A stretch of DNA of 64,000 nucleotides from Paenibacillus cymbidii (GTDB lineage Bacteria; Bacillota; Bacilli; Paenibacillales; NBRC-103111). This document shows positions 26,697 to 36,323 of this stretch, piece after piece. The DNA is taken from NCBI RefSeq assembly GCF_004764705.1, contig NZ_SHLX01000023.1:1-64000 (forward strand). The letters run 5' to 3'. The position numbers and the translations under genes are program-made. The notes below the pieces were generated by a model. That model was not told the DNA's origin. It ran no database searches and saw nothing but the letters and a program-made list of their open reading frames with translations. Position 1 is the stretch's first letter. Each line of letters opens with the position of its first letter.

Positions 26697-27080
26697 CACC
26701 CATCGGAGCCGGGCAACCAAAATAGCCCATGAAAAATGACGACCGGAAGCATCTGTGGATACCGTTCGACTGGCCGCGGGACGAACCGTTCGATGCCGGG
26801 TTCTTCGCTGAAATGGTAAAGCATGCGCCACCCTCCCCAATGGAACTGCTTGCTTCGTAATTGACAGATTCAATGCCGCGGCGCGATTTCCTTCCTCCTG
26901 TTACATGACCAGTGAACCGTGTTTAAGCTTATCGACATTTTTTTATCTTTCCTGAAATAATGCCCACGTTTCGAAAAGAAGTCCGTATCGTCTTTGTGCG
27001 AACGCCTCTACAATGGGGCTCATAGCAGATGCGATTCCGAACGCACCTTCTGCAGAAAGATGGAATGGGAGGCATAAGAC
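26697..27080 (+). promoter_or_regulatory. Promoter region of the sugar transporter operon
   Basis: This 380-bp stretch has no gene. It contains a decayed repeat half (26718-26738) and an AT-rich segment at 26930-26960. A TACAAT -10 element lies at 27009-27014. The -35 position (26986-26991) is poor, suggesting an activator. A GGGAGG ribosome-binding site precedes the first permease gene. Confidence 0.45.
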
Positions 27081-28052
27081 ATGCAAACCGGAGTGACCCC
27101 GCAGAGGGCGAGCCCCACCGATCGTCCGAAAGAAGGGGAAGGCCGGACAGCCGCTTTCGGGAAGAAGTGGCGCAATAGCGGCGTGCTGCTGTTGATGGTT
27201 TCGCCCTGTTTATTGTACTATGTGTTGTTCAAATATTTGCCGATTTTTGGAATTGTCATCTCGTTTAAAGATTACAATCTTTATCGAGGCATCTGGGCAA
27301 GTCATTGGGTCGGATTCAGGTACTACCATATGTTTCTTCAGAATCCCGACTTCTGGCCGATTCTTCGCAACACGATTCTGCTCGGCGCCTACAAGCTGTT
27401 GTTCGGGTTTCCCGTACCGGTTGCGATTGCGCTGTTCATGAATGAATTGAAGCATGCGGCCTTCAAGCGGTTTGTTCAGACGGCGAGCTACTTGCCGCAC
27501 TTTATTTCCAATGTCGTCGTGGCAAGCATGGTGGTGCTCTTCCTGTCGCCCAGCAGCGGGCTGGTGAACCGGATACTCGCTTCGCTGGGGATCCCGGCGG
27601 TTAATTTTTTGGTTGATCCGGGCTGGTTCCGCACGATTTATGTGGCCTCCGATATATGGCAGCACTTCGGGTGGGAGACGATTATATTTCTGGCTGCGCT
27701 TACGGCCATTGATCCGGTGCTGTACGAGGCCGCCGATATCGACGGCGCGAATCGCGCCCGCAAGCTTGTCCATGTTACCCTTCCGGGAATTATGCCCGCT
27801 GTCATGATCGTTTTAATCCTGAATGTGGGGAAAGTGCTCGAAATCGGTTTCGAAAAAGTATATTTGCTGTCCAATCCGGCTACGTACGGGACGTCCGATA
27901 TCATCAGCACTTATGTTTACCGGGTGGGCCTTACCAGCTCCAATTTCAGCTATGCGACTGCCATAGATTTGATGACGGGCGTGGTCAGTCTTGTTTTCCT
28001 GCTCTCCGCGAACTACTTGAGCCGCAAATTTTCCGAAAACAGCCTATGGTAG
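27081..28052 (+). CDS. Sugar ABC transporter permease, LplB type
   Basis: The 323-residue inner membrane protein has an N-terminal cytosolic stretch and about six helices. The binding-protein-dependent permease loop EAADIDGANRARKLVHVTLPG (EAA motif, about residues 216-236, shown in part as EAADIDGAN) contacts the ATPase. It belongs to the LplB/YteP group that in Paenibacillaceae imports oligosaccharides, often uronic or pectic. It is first in the operon with the second permease and the solute-binding lipoprotein. No ATPase is encoded here, so a shared MsmX-type ATPase is expected elsewhere. Confidence 0.9.
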   Translation: MQTGVTPQRASPTDRPKEGEGRTAAFGKKWRNSGVLLLMVSPCLLYYVLFKYLPIFGIVISFKDYNLYRGIWASHWVGFRYYHMFLQNPDFWPILRNTILLGAYKLLFGFPVPVAIALFMNELKHAAFKRFVQTASYLPHFISNVVVASMVVLFLSPSSGLVNRILASLGIPAVNFLVDPGWFRTIYVASDIWQHFGWETIIFLAALTAIDPVLYEAADIDGANRARKLVHVTLPGIMPAVMIVLILNVGKVLEIGFEKVYLLSNPATYGTSDIISTYVYRVGLTSSNFSYATAIDLMTGVVSLVFLLSANYLSRKFSENSLW

Positions 28053-28062
28053 GTGACAACTG

Positions 28063-28932
28063 GTGATAAAACGACGGATAAGCTGGTTTGCATTCTTGAA
28101 CGTGATTCTGTTATCAGGCGTTGCCCTTGCTACCTTGTACCCTTTTGTATATATGCTGGCCGTTTCGCTAAGCAGGGACATCTTCATTTTGCGTAACGAA
28201 ATTACGTTTTATCCCAAGGGCTTTAATCTGGATGTGTACAGGCTGGTCTTGAGCGATTCTTTAATTGTCCGGGCGTACGGCAATACGATCCTGTATACCG
28301 TGATCGGCACGCTGCTGTCGCTGGCGGTGACCGGCATGGGAGCTTATGCCTTGTCCAAGAAGCATCTGGTGTTTCACAGAAGCTTCACGATTCTCATTAT
28401 CGTCACGATGTTCTTCAGCGGCGGGATGATTCCGACGTTTCTGGTCGTGAAGAGTATGGAGCTGATGAACACGATTTGGGCGATGGTGCTGCCAAGCGCC
28501 GTCAGTACGTTCAATCTTCTGGTGATGCGCTCCTTCTTTTATAGTATTCCTGCCGAGCTGGAAGAGTCGGGAAGGATGGACGGCTTGAATGATTTTGGCG
28601 TTTTTTGGAGAATCGTACTCCCTTTATCGCAGGCGGCGTTGGCGACAATCGGCTTGTATTACGCGGTGGCGCTATGGAATAATTTCTACCTTCCGTTCCT
28701 GTACCTGACTGACCCGCAATTATTCCCGCTGCAGGTTGTTCTGCGCAGTATTGTGCTTGCAGGCTCAAGCGCGTTTGGCGATGCGAATAGCGTAGGGGGT
28801 GATCAAGTAGTTGTAGACGAAGCGCTGAAGTATACTGTCATCATGGTAGCGACAATACCGATTTTGTGCATCTATCCGTTTTTGCAAAAGTATTTCGTCA
28901 AGGGGGCTCTGATCGGCGCCGTCAAGGGCTGA
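28063..28932 (+). CDS. Sugar ABC transporter permease, LplC/YtcP type
   Basis: The 289-residue protein has six predicted membrane helices and the EAA loop region ELEESGRMDGLNDFG. The C-terminal FLQKYFVKGALIGAVKG is typical of MalG/LplC permeases. The GTG start follows AGGTGA eight bases upstream, ten bases after the LplB-type gene. Together with the permease encoded before it, it would form the membrane channel for the lipoprotein encoded next. Confidence 0.9.
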   Translation: MIKRRISWFAFLNVILLSGVALATLYPFVYMLAVSLSRDIFILRNEITFYPKGFNLDVYRLVLSDSLIVRAYGNTILYTVIGTLLSLAVTGMGAYALSKKHLVFHRSFTILIIVTMFFSGGMIPTFLVVKSMELMNTIWAMVLPSAVSTFNLLVMRSFFYSIPAELEESGRMDGLNDFGVFWRIVLPLSQAALATIGLYYAVALWNNFYLPFLYLTDPQLFPLQVVLRSIVLAGSSAFGDANSVGGDQVVVDEALKYTVIMVATIPILCIYPFLQKYFVKGALIGAVKG

Positions 28933-28952
28933 CGGGGAACGAGCAATTGATT

Positions 28953-28971
28953 ACGGCGCCAGCGGCGCCGT
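28953..28971 (+). promoter_or_regulatory. Intra-operon hairpin before the solute-binding protein gene
   Basis: ACGGCGCC pairs perfectly with GGCGCCGT around an AGC loop. There is no T-run, so it is more likely an RNA-stability or processing element that raises the level of the binding-protein message. Confidence 0.6.
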
Positions 28972-29002
28972 GAGGAAACCAATTCAATCACGAGGTGAGA
29001 AT

Positions 29003-30574
29003 ATGAAGAAAAACGCACTACTCCTGCTGGCTATGTCGCTGGGTCTGTCTCTTGCGAGCGGATGCACGTCAGGCAAAAGCACCAGCAGCGGGCCGAGCGG
29101 CAATCCAACCAGCGCAAGCCCATCGGCATCCGGCGCTTCCCCGACGGCCAGCGCGCCGCCAACCAAACACACCTTTTCCTTGCTTACGGAATCCAATCCC
29201 AGTTGGCCATACAGCGCCGATTGGCCGGCTTGGAAGTGGATCGAAGAGAAAACGGGCGCCAAGCTGAATGTTAGCACTCCTCCGGGCAAGATGGACGAAG
29301 CTGTCAATTTGGCCGTCGCTTCCGGGGAAATCCCCGATCTTGTGATCGTGAAGGAACTGGCGCAAGCCAACAAATTTGGCCAGCAGGGCGCATTCGTAAA
29401 TATTTTGGACTATAAGAAGGATATGCCGAACTTTGTCAAATGGATGGAGAAGTACCCGGATATTACACGGGCCCAACTGGCGGCAGACGGCAAGCTGTAT
29501 CAATTCCCCAACCAGGGCTTCGGCGAAACGAATCGAACCATCTGGATGTATCGGGAGGACATTTTCAAGAAAAACAATTTGAAGATCCCCGCGAATTATG
29601 AGGAATTGTACCAGACAGCGAAAAAGCTGAAAGAACAATATCCGGACAGCTATCCGCTGGTTTTCCGAATCGGCGGGGATCGGCTGCAAGTGTTGAACTA
29701 CATCTCGGCCAACTTCGGAACGCATAACAACTTCTTCTACGACAAAGACAAGAAGGATGTTCGCTACGGCCCGACCGAGCCGGCATTCAAGACAATGATC
29801 GAGTATCTGAACAAGTTCTACAAGGAAGGCCTGATCCCGCCGGATTTCCTGACGCTTGAGACGAAGCAATGGCAGGACATGATGGCTGCCGGCAAGTCCT
29901 TCATTACGATCGATTACATTGGTCGGATCGACTTTTTTAACTTGGCGATGCGCAAGGACAACCCCCAATATAACATAGCCTTCATGGCTCCACCTGCCGG
30001 CGGGCCGGGCGGCAAACAGCAAAATGCCTATACGCAGGTTGTGACAGGCGGGTTTGTCGTCTCTTTCAAGTCCAAGCAGATTGGCGACATCATGAAGTTT
30101 ATCGATTATTTCTATTCCGAAGACGGCAAACAGATGGCCAGCTGGGGCAAGGAAGGCGAAACCTTTACGGTGGAGAACGGCAAGAAAAAAATGAAGGCCG
30201 ATATCGTCGACGTGACCGATTTGCGGAAAAAGACGGGCCTTGCCACATACGGGACGTATACGTGGATCGACTATGACGCTCACCTGGCGTTGTCCTCCAA
30301 GGAATTGCAGGCCGCCTTTGCCGACGCGCCCAAATACGACTCTACTTATAAAGCGTTGCCGGCCTTCTCCAGCAGCGAGGACGAGACGGTGTCGACGACA
30401 GGAGCAGCGGTAGATAAACACCGGAATGAAAATGTGGCGAAGTTCATCTTGGGCGAAAGACCTCTGTCAGAATGGGACCAGTATGTAGCGGAACAGAAGA
30501 AGCTGGGTCTGGACAAGCTTCTGACGCTATATAAAACCGCATACGACCGCAGTGAAAAAGTCACCTTGAAGTAA
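29003..30574 (+). CDS. Extracellular solute-binding lipoprotein, LplA type
   Basis: The 523-residue protein begins with a lipoprotein signal peptide ending LASGC (Cys21), followed by a Ser/Gly/Pro-rich linker to about residue 55. The rest is a type 1 extracellular solute-binding domain of the LplA class, with the usual DIFKKNNLKIPANYEE region and the LTLYKTAYDR-like C-terminus. It would be fixed to the outer face of the membrane and deliver oligosaccharides to the two permeases encoded upstream. The ATG at 29003 has GAGGTGAG in front. Hairpins flank the gene on both sides. Confidence 0.92.
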   Translation: MKKNALLLLAMSLGLSLASGCTSGKSTSSGPSGNPTSASPSASGASPTASAPPTKHTFSLLTESNPSWPYSADWPAWKWIEEKTGAKLNVSTPPGKMDEAVNLAVASGEIPDLVIVKELAQANKFGQQGAFVNILDYKKDMPNFVKWMEKYPDITRAQLAADGKLYQFPNQGFGETNRTIWMYREDIFKKNNLKIPANYEELYQTAKKLKEQYPDSYPLVFRIGGDRLQVLNYISANFGTHNNFFYDKDKKDVRYGPTEPAFKTMIEYLNKFYKEGLIPPDFLTLETKQWQDMMAAGKSFITIDYIGRIDFFNLAMRKDNPQYNIAFMAPPAGGPGGKQQNAYTQVVTGGFVVSFKSKQIGDIMKFIDYFYSEDGKQMASWGKEGETFTVENGKKKMKADIVDVTDLRKKTGLATYGTYTWIDYDAHLALSSKELQAAFADAPKYDSTYKALPAFSSSEDETVSTTGAAVDKHRNENVAKFILGERPLSEWDQYVAEQKKLGLDKLLTLYKTAYDRSEKVTLK

Positions 30575-30580
30575 GTTTCG

Positions 30581-30612
30581 GGCGGACAGGACGAGTCGCC
30601 GTCCTGTCCGCC
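30581..30612 (+). promoter_or_regulatory. 12-bp perfect hairpin after the binding-protein gene
   Basis: GGCGGACAGGAC pairs with GTCCTGTCCGCC across an 8-base loop. There is no T-run, so read-through to the lyase gene is expected; it may set 3' end stability of the binding-protein transcript. Confidence 0.65.
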
Positions 30613-30656
30613 TGGCAATGCCGCTACAGGCGAACGATATGATGGGAGAGATGGAA

Positions 30657-32675
30657 GTGCAACAATTGGATCGACTGCGCGCGCGGTTGGCGTTGGGCGG
30701 CAACCTGCCGGGCACGGGGACGGCGGCGGAGCGTTGGAGCGAATCGGAAGCGGCGTTGTTGAACCATTACCGGGCACGGGAACGGCCTGTTTTTTTCTTC
30801 GGAAGGGAGAAGCGGCAGAGGCTCGTTCAACTATGCCGCACCTGCTGTCCCGACCAGGTGGAGCAAGTGCTCCTCTCGGGCCGGATGGCGCTTGAGAACT
30901 GTTTCAAGCTGGACGGCACTCCGCAAGATCGCCCATACTGGCCATTCGGCGAACGAATCGACTATGGCTCCATCCCGTTTGTCGATCGGGAGAGCTATTT
31001 TCATCTCCAACGGATGTACTGGCTGATCGATCTGGCCAAAACCTACTGGTATACGGACGATGAGGCCTTTGCCGCCAAGTTCGCGCAACAGATCGACGAA
31101 TGGCTGGTCCGGTGGCCGAATGCGGAAGAGGATATGGACAAGGTGGCCGATTATTCGGCCTGGAGGCCGCTCGAAGCCGCTTTGCGGATGAAGCATTGGG
31201 TGTGGGCTTATGTGGCGTTTCAGGATTCTCCCCACTGGACGCCGGAGCTGCACGTGCGTTTCCTGAACAGCCTCTACGATCATGCCGACTATGTCTCCCG
31301 CCATATCGCCCGGCTCGATCACAACCATACGATCATGGAGATGGAAGGGCTGCTGCATGCGGCGGTCATGTTTCCCGAATTCGATCGTGCGGCGGAATGG
31401 CGCCAGACGGCGATCCGGACGCTGGAGCAGTGCATCCGGCTGCAATTGTATGACGACGGCATCCATATCGAGGCGATTCCCGACTACCACATGAAGGTCG
31501 TGTTCTGGTTTGCGGTACCGATGGTGCTGGCCGAAAAGAACGGCTATCGCTTCAGCCCCGAGTATAAAGCCAAACTGAAAAGCATGTTCGAATTCGCCAA
31601 ATACGGATACCGCCCGAACGGCCAATGCAGTCCGTTCGGAGACGGGGAGGTCTACAGCGAATATTCGCGTCGGCAAGCCTGGTCGCTCGGTTATGAGCTG
31701 TTCGGCCTGGAGGACCTGATGGAGCATGCGGCGCCGGATGAATGGTTGGCGTGGCATTTGGGCCCGGACACGCTCGGCCGGTTGGCCGAAGCGAACTTCC
31801 GGGAGACGCGGATCTCGCCGGGACCGGCTTCCAAGGCGTTCGCAAGCGGCGGGTACTATTGCCTGCAGAGCGGATGGGACGAAGCGGCCCGTTATGCGCT
31901 CCTGCGCTGCGGTCCCTTCGTTTACGGACATCCGCATGCGGATTTGCTGAGCATCGATCTGTACGCGTACGGCCGGCCTTTGCTGGGGGAGGCGGGAAAA
32001 TACACGTACAACGAATGTACGGACCGGCGATATGTAAAAGGGACCGCGGGCCACAATACGATCGTCGTAGACGGAGCGGACCAGGCCGAGTACTTGACCC
32101 GCATGCAGTTCAAAGAAACGCCGGCATTCCGTTTGAACAGATGGATGACGACGGAGACGGACGCTTTCGTCGATGCGGAGCATGACGGTTACCACCGGCT
32201 GGGCGGACAGGTCAGCCATCGGCGGCAGCTGCTTATGGTGGAGGGAAACTGGTACGCGGTCATTGACCGGATTACCGGTACGGGGAACCGCGATATCGAA
32301 CAATACTGGCATCTCGACAGCACCGCCGTTTCCCTCGATCCGGCCACGCTGGAGGCCCGAACGGTAGATAAGGGCCGGCCCAATTTGCGCGTGATCCCGT
32401 TCGCGAACCGTACAGTCAAGGCCGAGCTGTTGGACGACTGGATCTCGGAACGTTACGGGACGAAGAAGCCTTCGAAGACGTTGCGGTACTGGATGAAAGG
32501 CGACCTGCCGATGAACGTGCTGACCCTGCTCATTCCGGAGCAAGCGGGACAAACGAGTCGCACGGAAATTCGCCATTGCCGGATCGAGGCGGAGACGGCC
32601 GAGATTCATGTTGATCTGAACGGCGTATCCTATGAAATATCGGTGGGGTCCGCCATCAGCATCCGCCGGGACTAA
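30657..32675 (+). CDS. Heparinase II/III family protein, cytosolic paralog 3
   Basis: This protein of about 672 residues has an N-terminal heparinase-type helical toroid (about 80-390, with HNHTIMEMEGL and EAIPDYHMKVV) and a C-terminal beta domain (about 400-670) with GHPHADLLSIDLYAYG and GTAGHNTIVVDG. No signal peptide is present, so it likely acts on imported oligosaccharides. It is shorter than and distant from the 313-3192 and 7062-10871 lyases and lacks their extra N-terminal domain. GTG 30657 is chosen for its GGGAGAG site six bases upstream; in-frame ATGs at 30618 and 30639 are alternatives. It follows the transporter genes in the same operon. Confidence 0.85.
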   Translation: MQQLDRLRARLALGGNLPGTGTAAERWSESEAALLNHYRARERPVFFFGREKRQRLVQLCRTCCPDQVEQVLLSGRMALENCFKLDGTPQDRPYWPFGERIDYGSIPFVDRESYFHLQRMYWLIDLAKTYWYTDDEAFAAKFAQQIDEWLVRWPNAEEDMDKVADYSAWRPLEAALRMKHWVWAYVAFQDSPHWTPELHVRFLNSLYDHADYVSRHIARLDHNHTIMEMEGLLHAAVMFPEFDRAAEWRQTAIRTLEQCIRLQLYDDGIHIEAIPDYHMKVVFWFAVPMVLAEKNGYRFSPEYKAKLKSMFEFAKYGYRPNGQCSPFGDGEVYSEYSRRQAWSLGYELFGLEDLMEHAAPDEWLAWHLGPDTLGRLAEANFRETRISPGPASKAFASGGYYCLQSGWDEAARYALLRCGPFVYGHPHADLLSIDLYAYGRPLLGEAGKYTYNECTDRRYVKGTAGHNTIVVDGADQAEYLTRMQFKETPAFRLNRWMTTETDAFVDAEHDGYHRLGGQVSHRRQLLMVEGNWYAVIDRITGTGNRDIEQYWHLDSTAVSLDPATLEARTVDKGRPNLRVIPFANRTVKAELLDDWISERYGTKKPSKTLRYWMKGDLPMNVLTLLIPEQAGQTSRTEIRHCRIEAETAEIHVDLNGVSYEISVGSAISIRRD

Positions 32676-32697
32676 ACGGAAGGGGAGAGGAACCGCC

Positions 32698-33924
32698 ATG
32701 GGGAGTCCATCGATTATCGCAAGGGAAATGCATCCGGACGAACTGGAACGGGGCTTGACGGTCAGGAACGGCATATTCCCGCCCATTGCGCCGCCGGACT
32801 GGTCTCGCGGCGAGGAGAAGACCGCTGCCATTGCGATGCAGGGGGAAGAGGCGATAGGCTTCATCCCGCTCTATTTGCGCGATATCCAGCTTATGCCGGG
32901 CGTCCGTATTAAAGCCGCCTTCGAGAATTCCGTCGGCACGCTGGAAGCTTATCGGGGGCAAGGCGTGGGAGCGATGATGATCGAAGCGGCCGCAACGTTC
33001 CTGAAAGGGAAAGCCGATGCGATGTTTCTGTACCGGGGCGACGAGCGAAGCGCGGGTTACCGGTTTTATACCCAAACGGGACACTCCGATCTCATGTACA
33101 TTCGTACTTATGTTCAAGCGTTCGGAACGGACCGGAGCCCGGGTTCGTTCGCCCTGCCTCCCGGCGTCACGATCGATGAAGGCGTACAGAGCGTCGTGGC
33201 GCAGCAAGAACGGCTGCTGGAGCTGTTCGAGGCGACGTACGGGTCATATGGCGGCTTTCCGGCCCGATCGCCGGGCTATTGGTCCCGCGCGTTCGGTTCG
33301 ACGATTTATGTCGCGCGGCCGACCGAGTTTTATTTCGTGCAGCTCCGGGAACAGGGGCGTCTGACCGCTTACGCCATTGTGGGCAAGGAGCCCAGAGAGG
33401 GCGAGAGGGGACCGCTCAAGCTGCACGAAATGGCCTCCGAAGCCGGCTGTACGGATCGGGCGAGGCTTGTGCTTGACGCAGTAGCGGGTTTGGGCGAATG
33501 GAAAGGATGGACGGCGTTCCATCTCCAAATCTCGGCCGCTCACCCGTACGCGGCTCTTCTGCAGGAACTCGGGTATCAGGCGCGGCCGAGGTCGTCGCAA
33601 ATGATGGCTCGGCTGCACGATCCGGGGGCGCTGGCAGGCCGCATCTGGAGGGAGCGACTCCGGCTGCCGGACATCCGGTTGAAGGTGTGGACGCCCAAGC
33701 AAGAGTTGACGCTGCTGGAGGGGGGAGACTTCCCGGAGCGGACGGTCACGCTGGAGATGAAGGAGGAGATGCTGACGCGCTTTCTGCTTGGGCGGCTGGA
33801 TCTGCAGGCGCGGGTGAAGGAAGGCTCCGTGACGGTTTGCGACGGCACGGAGGCAATCCTGGGCCGCGTGGCCCGGGCGATTCCCCAGGCCGATTGGGTG
33901 TATCACCATCTGGACTATATTTGA
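32698..33924 (+). CDS. GNAT family acetyltransferase, Eis-like
   Basis: The 408-residue protein has an N-terminal GNAT fold (about 1-145) with the acetyl-CoA loop YRGQGVGAMMI and a second acyltransferase-like half. The C-terminal about 100 residues look like a sterol-carrier (SCP2) domain, the arrangement found in Eis-type acetyltransferases. A strong GGAAGGGGAGAGG site precedes the ATG. It is the last gene of the transporter/lyase operon, 22 bases after the lyase gene. Acetylation of an amino sugar is possible from context, but Eis proteins acetylate many amines. Confidence 0.82.
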   Translation: MGSPSIIAREMHPDELERGLTVRNGIFPPIAPPDWSRGEEKTAAIAMQGEEAIGFIPLYLRDIQLMPGVRIKAAFENSVGTLEAYRGQGVGAMMIEAAATFLKGKADAMFLYRGDERSAGYRFYTQTGHSDLMYIRTYVQAFGTDRSPGSFALPPGVTIDEGVQSVVAQQERLLELFEATYGSYGGFPARSPGYWSRAFGSTIYVARPTEFYFVQLREQGRLTAYAIVGKEPREGERGPLKLHEMASEAGCTDRARLVLDAVAGLGEWKGWTAFHLQISAAHPYAALLQELGYQARPRSSQMMARLHDPGALAGRIWRERLRLPDIRLKVWTPKQELTLLEGGDFPERTVTLEMKEEMLTRFLLGRLDLQARVKEGSVTVCDGTEAILGRVARAIPQADWVYHHLDYI

Positions 33925-33933
33925 AATTCAGCG

Positions 33934-33966
33934 AAAAAGCGCAACCCCAGTGGTTGCGCTTTTTCG
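33934..33966. terminator. Bidirectional terminator between convergent genes
   Basis: GAAAAAGCGCAACC pairs with GGTTGCGCTTTTTC around a CCAGT loop. It has T-runs in both directions and separates the GNAT gene from the convergent DUF4838 gene. Confidence 0.9.
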
Positions 33967-34004
33967 ATTTGGAGCCTATTTCCCCCATTCCTCCCGATCG
34001 CCGG

Positions 34005-36194
34005 TCATTCGCCGTATTGTTCGAAGTAGCGCCGGTAGGCCGGTTCGGCCCAGCTTGCCTTCAGCCCGTTGTTGTACAGGTCGAACCGACCGGAGGGCTT
34101 CGTCGCCTCCTGATTGCGCTCCAGCTTCTCCGCATACGCACGGGCTCTGGCGAAAGCGCGCTTCGCTTGCTGCTCGCGCCCGCTCCAGCGGAACAGGTTG
34201 GTACGGGCCATATTGTAGAGGAAGTGGACCATATCCTCCAGATAGGAGAACCGCATCTCGTCCTCGAGCAATCTCCGTACTACCGCCTCGTCGCGAGCGG
34301 CCATGAGGGCGCTGTCGATCTGTCGGCGGCAGCGGGCGAGCAGTTCGACGGTTTGCACCAGACTGATGCCTGCGTTCGGATCGTCAAGAACCGTATCGTA
34401 TTGCATATGCCGGAGCGGAAACAACTGTTCGGCGTCCCGCACCAGAAGGCCCGCGAGGGAGAGGCGTTGGTCGCCCAAGTACTGATAGTGCTTGAGGAAT
34501 TTGGCGTTGCGCATGGCCGTCTCAAGCGTCTCGTAAAAGTGCCGCATCTCTGTTGCCAGCTCTTTGTAGGAAAGCGAAAAATAATCGGCGAGAAGCGGTT
34601 CCGAATCCGATTCGGGATTCCATAGCAGACGGTACAACTGGTAGTTGGTCAACGCCGTGGTCCCCCACCGCCGGTCCGTCATGTGCATGTAGTGAAAGTG
34701 TCGAATGCCGGTCTTGTAGTAAAACGGGATCTCGTGCTTCATGATCGTCATAAACGGCACGGGGCTGGCCGCGAACGAGCCGACATTGTAATATTCGCCG
34801 ATGAACAGCTCACCGGTATAGTGCCGATCGGGAGCGGTTGTCCACGGCCGGTAGGTGCGCATCAAATCGGCGTTCGTTTCGGTGCAGGCTTCGTCCTCCA
34901 GGAAATGGACATAACAACGCTCGATCGGGAAATAAGTCGGGTAGCAGTTCGCGTAATCGTAGTCGTCCGGGAGCGGCCTGTCCGGCGGCGGCAGCGTCTC
35001 GTGATAGACGGGAAACAAAATCTTGATATCGCGTTTCAAGGCTCCTTGCTGCAGCGCTTGCCGAATCGTTTGCCGCAGCCGGTTCGCGACCAGAATCATT
35101 TTGTAGGAGTAGTTGCCGGCCGCTTCGCATAGCTCGCAAGAGCACCACCTTCCGTTGTCGAGCATCCAGAAATTGACGTAATCCACATGCTTCCATTCGC
35201 CGTCAATCAAGTCCTGCACGACGTTTTTGCACAGCTCGGTTGTGGCGTCTTCGTTAGTCGTGCAGTAATTGTCCCCGCAGCCTTCCTCTTCGCCTTCGCC
35301 TACATTGTCGCTGCGCTTTCCGTCGACGAGACCGAACCATTCCGGATGCGCTTCGAAATAGGTCGGGATGCCGTCGCCTTCCATGCCGCTCCGGTATTCC
35401 GGGCTGACGGAATAAGGGTCCTCCGCCAACGGGTAAGGGTACGGCCGATGCGGGTTCAAATACCGGGACAGGATGTTGTGCCCGCCGGCACAAATCCGTA
35501 CTCCGCGTTTTTTCAGTTTGTGCGGCTCATGCACGCGGTCCAGGAAGGCGAAGTTGATCCGGTTGCGGCCTAACCAATCGGTCAATTCCTCCGAGGAATC
35601 GTCGATGTGTTCGCTGTAAATCCCGCGGGTCCGGAAGCGGGGAAAGTCGGCGAAGTCGCGGGGCGGGACGACGAACGGCGCCACCGGCGGGTTCACGGCC
35701 CCTATGTCGCCCAGACCGAACCAACGGAAGCCGAGCGTCTCCAGAAAGGCGTAGACGGCGTACAGGGTGCCCACCCGGCATGTGCCGGCAAGCAGCAAGC
35801 TGCGGCGGCCTTCCTCCTCAAGCGTCAGGACCCAGTACCCCTCCCCGGGCAACTGGGTCCACTCCTCGCGGCGATCGAGACGATGCAGCTCAAACAGCCG
35901 GCGCGTGCGTGTATTGTGCGCGGGTCCGCCTACGAGGATGCGATCTGTTGCTTCCTCCGGGACCGGGCTGTCCATATCCAGGAACGGGAAATGCCGTTCG
36001 TCGAGAGCATCCGCTCCCGTCAGTCGGCATAAATGCCGGCGCAGCTCGACGGCGGCGAAGCACGCCGTACAGGCGGCGGCGTCGGGGTTGGACTCGTCGG
36101 ACCAGTCGACTTCCCGCTCGGCGAAAGCGGCCTCCGGGACGGTAGCGAATCGGCCCTTGTTCACGACAATCGGCGTTTCTGCAAATGCGGTCAC
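34005..36194 (-). CDS. DUF4838 domain-containing protein, putative glycoside hydrolase (paralog B)
   Basis: The 729-residue protein has the same architecture as the one at 12164-14269: an N-terminal domain with VELRRHL, then a DUF4838 barrel with YPTYFPIERCYVH and IGEYYN. A Cys-rich segment (WCSCELC near residue 352) corresponds to CMCAACR in paralog A and may bind a metal. The GTG at 36194 is preferred over a TTG at 36215 because GAGGAGG lies eight bases upstream of it. No signal peptide is seen. It stands 129 bases downstream of the AraC gene at 36324 on the same strand, so that regulator probably controls it. Confidence 0.8.
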   Translation of the reverse strand: MTAFAETPIVVNKGRFATVPEAAFAEREVDWSDESNPDAAACTACFAAVELRRHLCRLTGADALDERHFPFLDMDSPVPEEATDRILVGGPAHNTRTRRLFELHRLDRREEWTQLPGEGYWVLTLEEEGRRSLLLAGTCRVGTLYAVYAFLETLGFRWFGLGDIGAVNPPVAPFVVPPRDFADFPRFRTRGIYSEHIDDSSEELTDWLGRNRINFAFLDRVHEPHKLKKRGVRICAGGHNILSRYLNPHRPYPYPLAEDPYSVSPEYRSGMEGDGIPTYFEAHPEWFGLVDGKRSDNVGEGEEEGCGDNYCTTNEDATTELCKNVVQDLIDGEWKHVDYVNFWMLDNGRWCSCELCEAAGNYSYKMILVANRLRQTIRQALQQGALKRDIKILFPVYHETLPPPDRPLPDDYDYANCYPTYFPIERCYVHFLEDEACTETNADLMRTYRPWTTAPDRHYTGELFIGEYYNVGSFAASPVPFMTIMKHEIPFYYKTGIRHFHYMHMTDRRWGTTALTNYQLYRLLWNPESDSEPLLADYFSLSYKELATEMRHFYETLETAMRNAKFLKHYQYLGDQRLSLAGLLVRDAEQLFPLRHMQYDTVLDDPNAGISLVQTVELLARCRRQIDSALMAARDEAVVRRLLEDEMRFSYLEDMVHFLYNMARTNLFRWSGREQQAKRAFARARAYAEKLERNQEATKPSGRFDLYNNGLKASWAEPAYRRYFEQYGE

Positions 36195-36323
36195 TGCGTT
36201 TACCTCCTCGTGCAATAGGAATGAAGATTGCCCCTCTTCTACGATAACCGAAATCGCCGGCAGGAGGGATGAACCATTTTATTGAACCTGTGCAGGCTTG
36301 ATGGGGGGGACATACTCCTTTTT

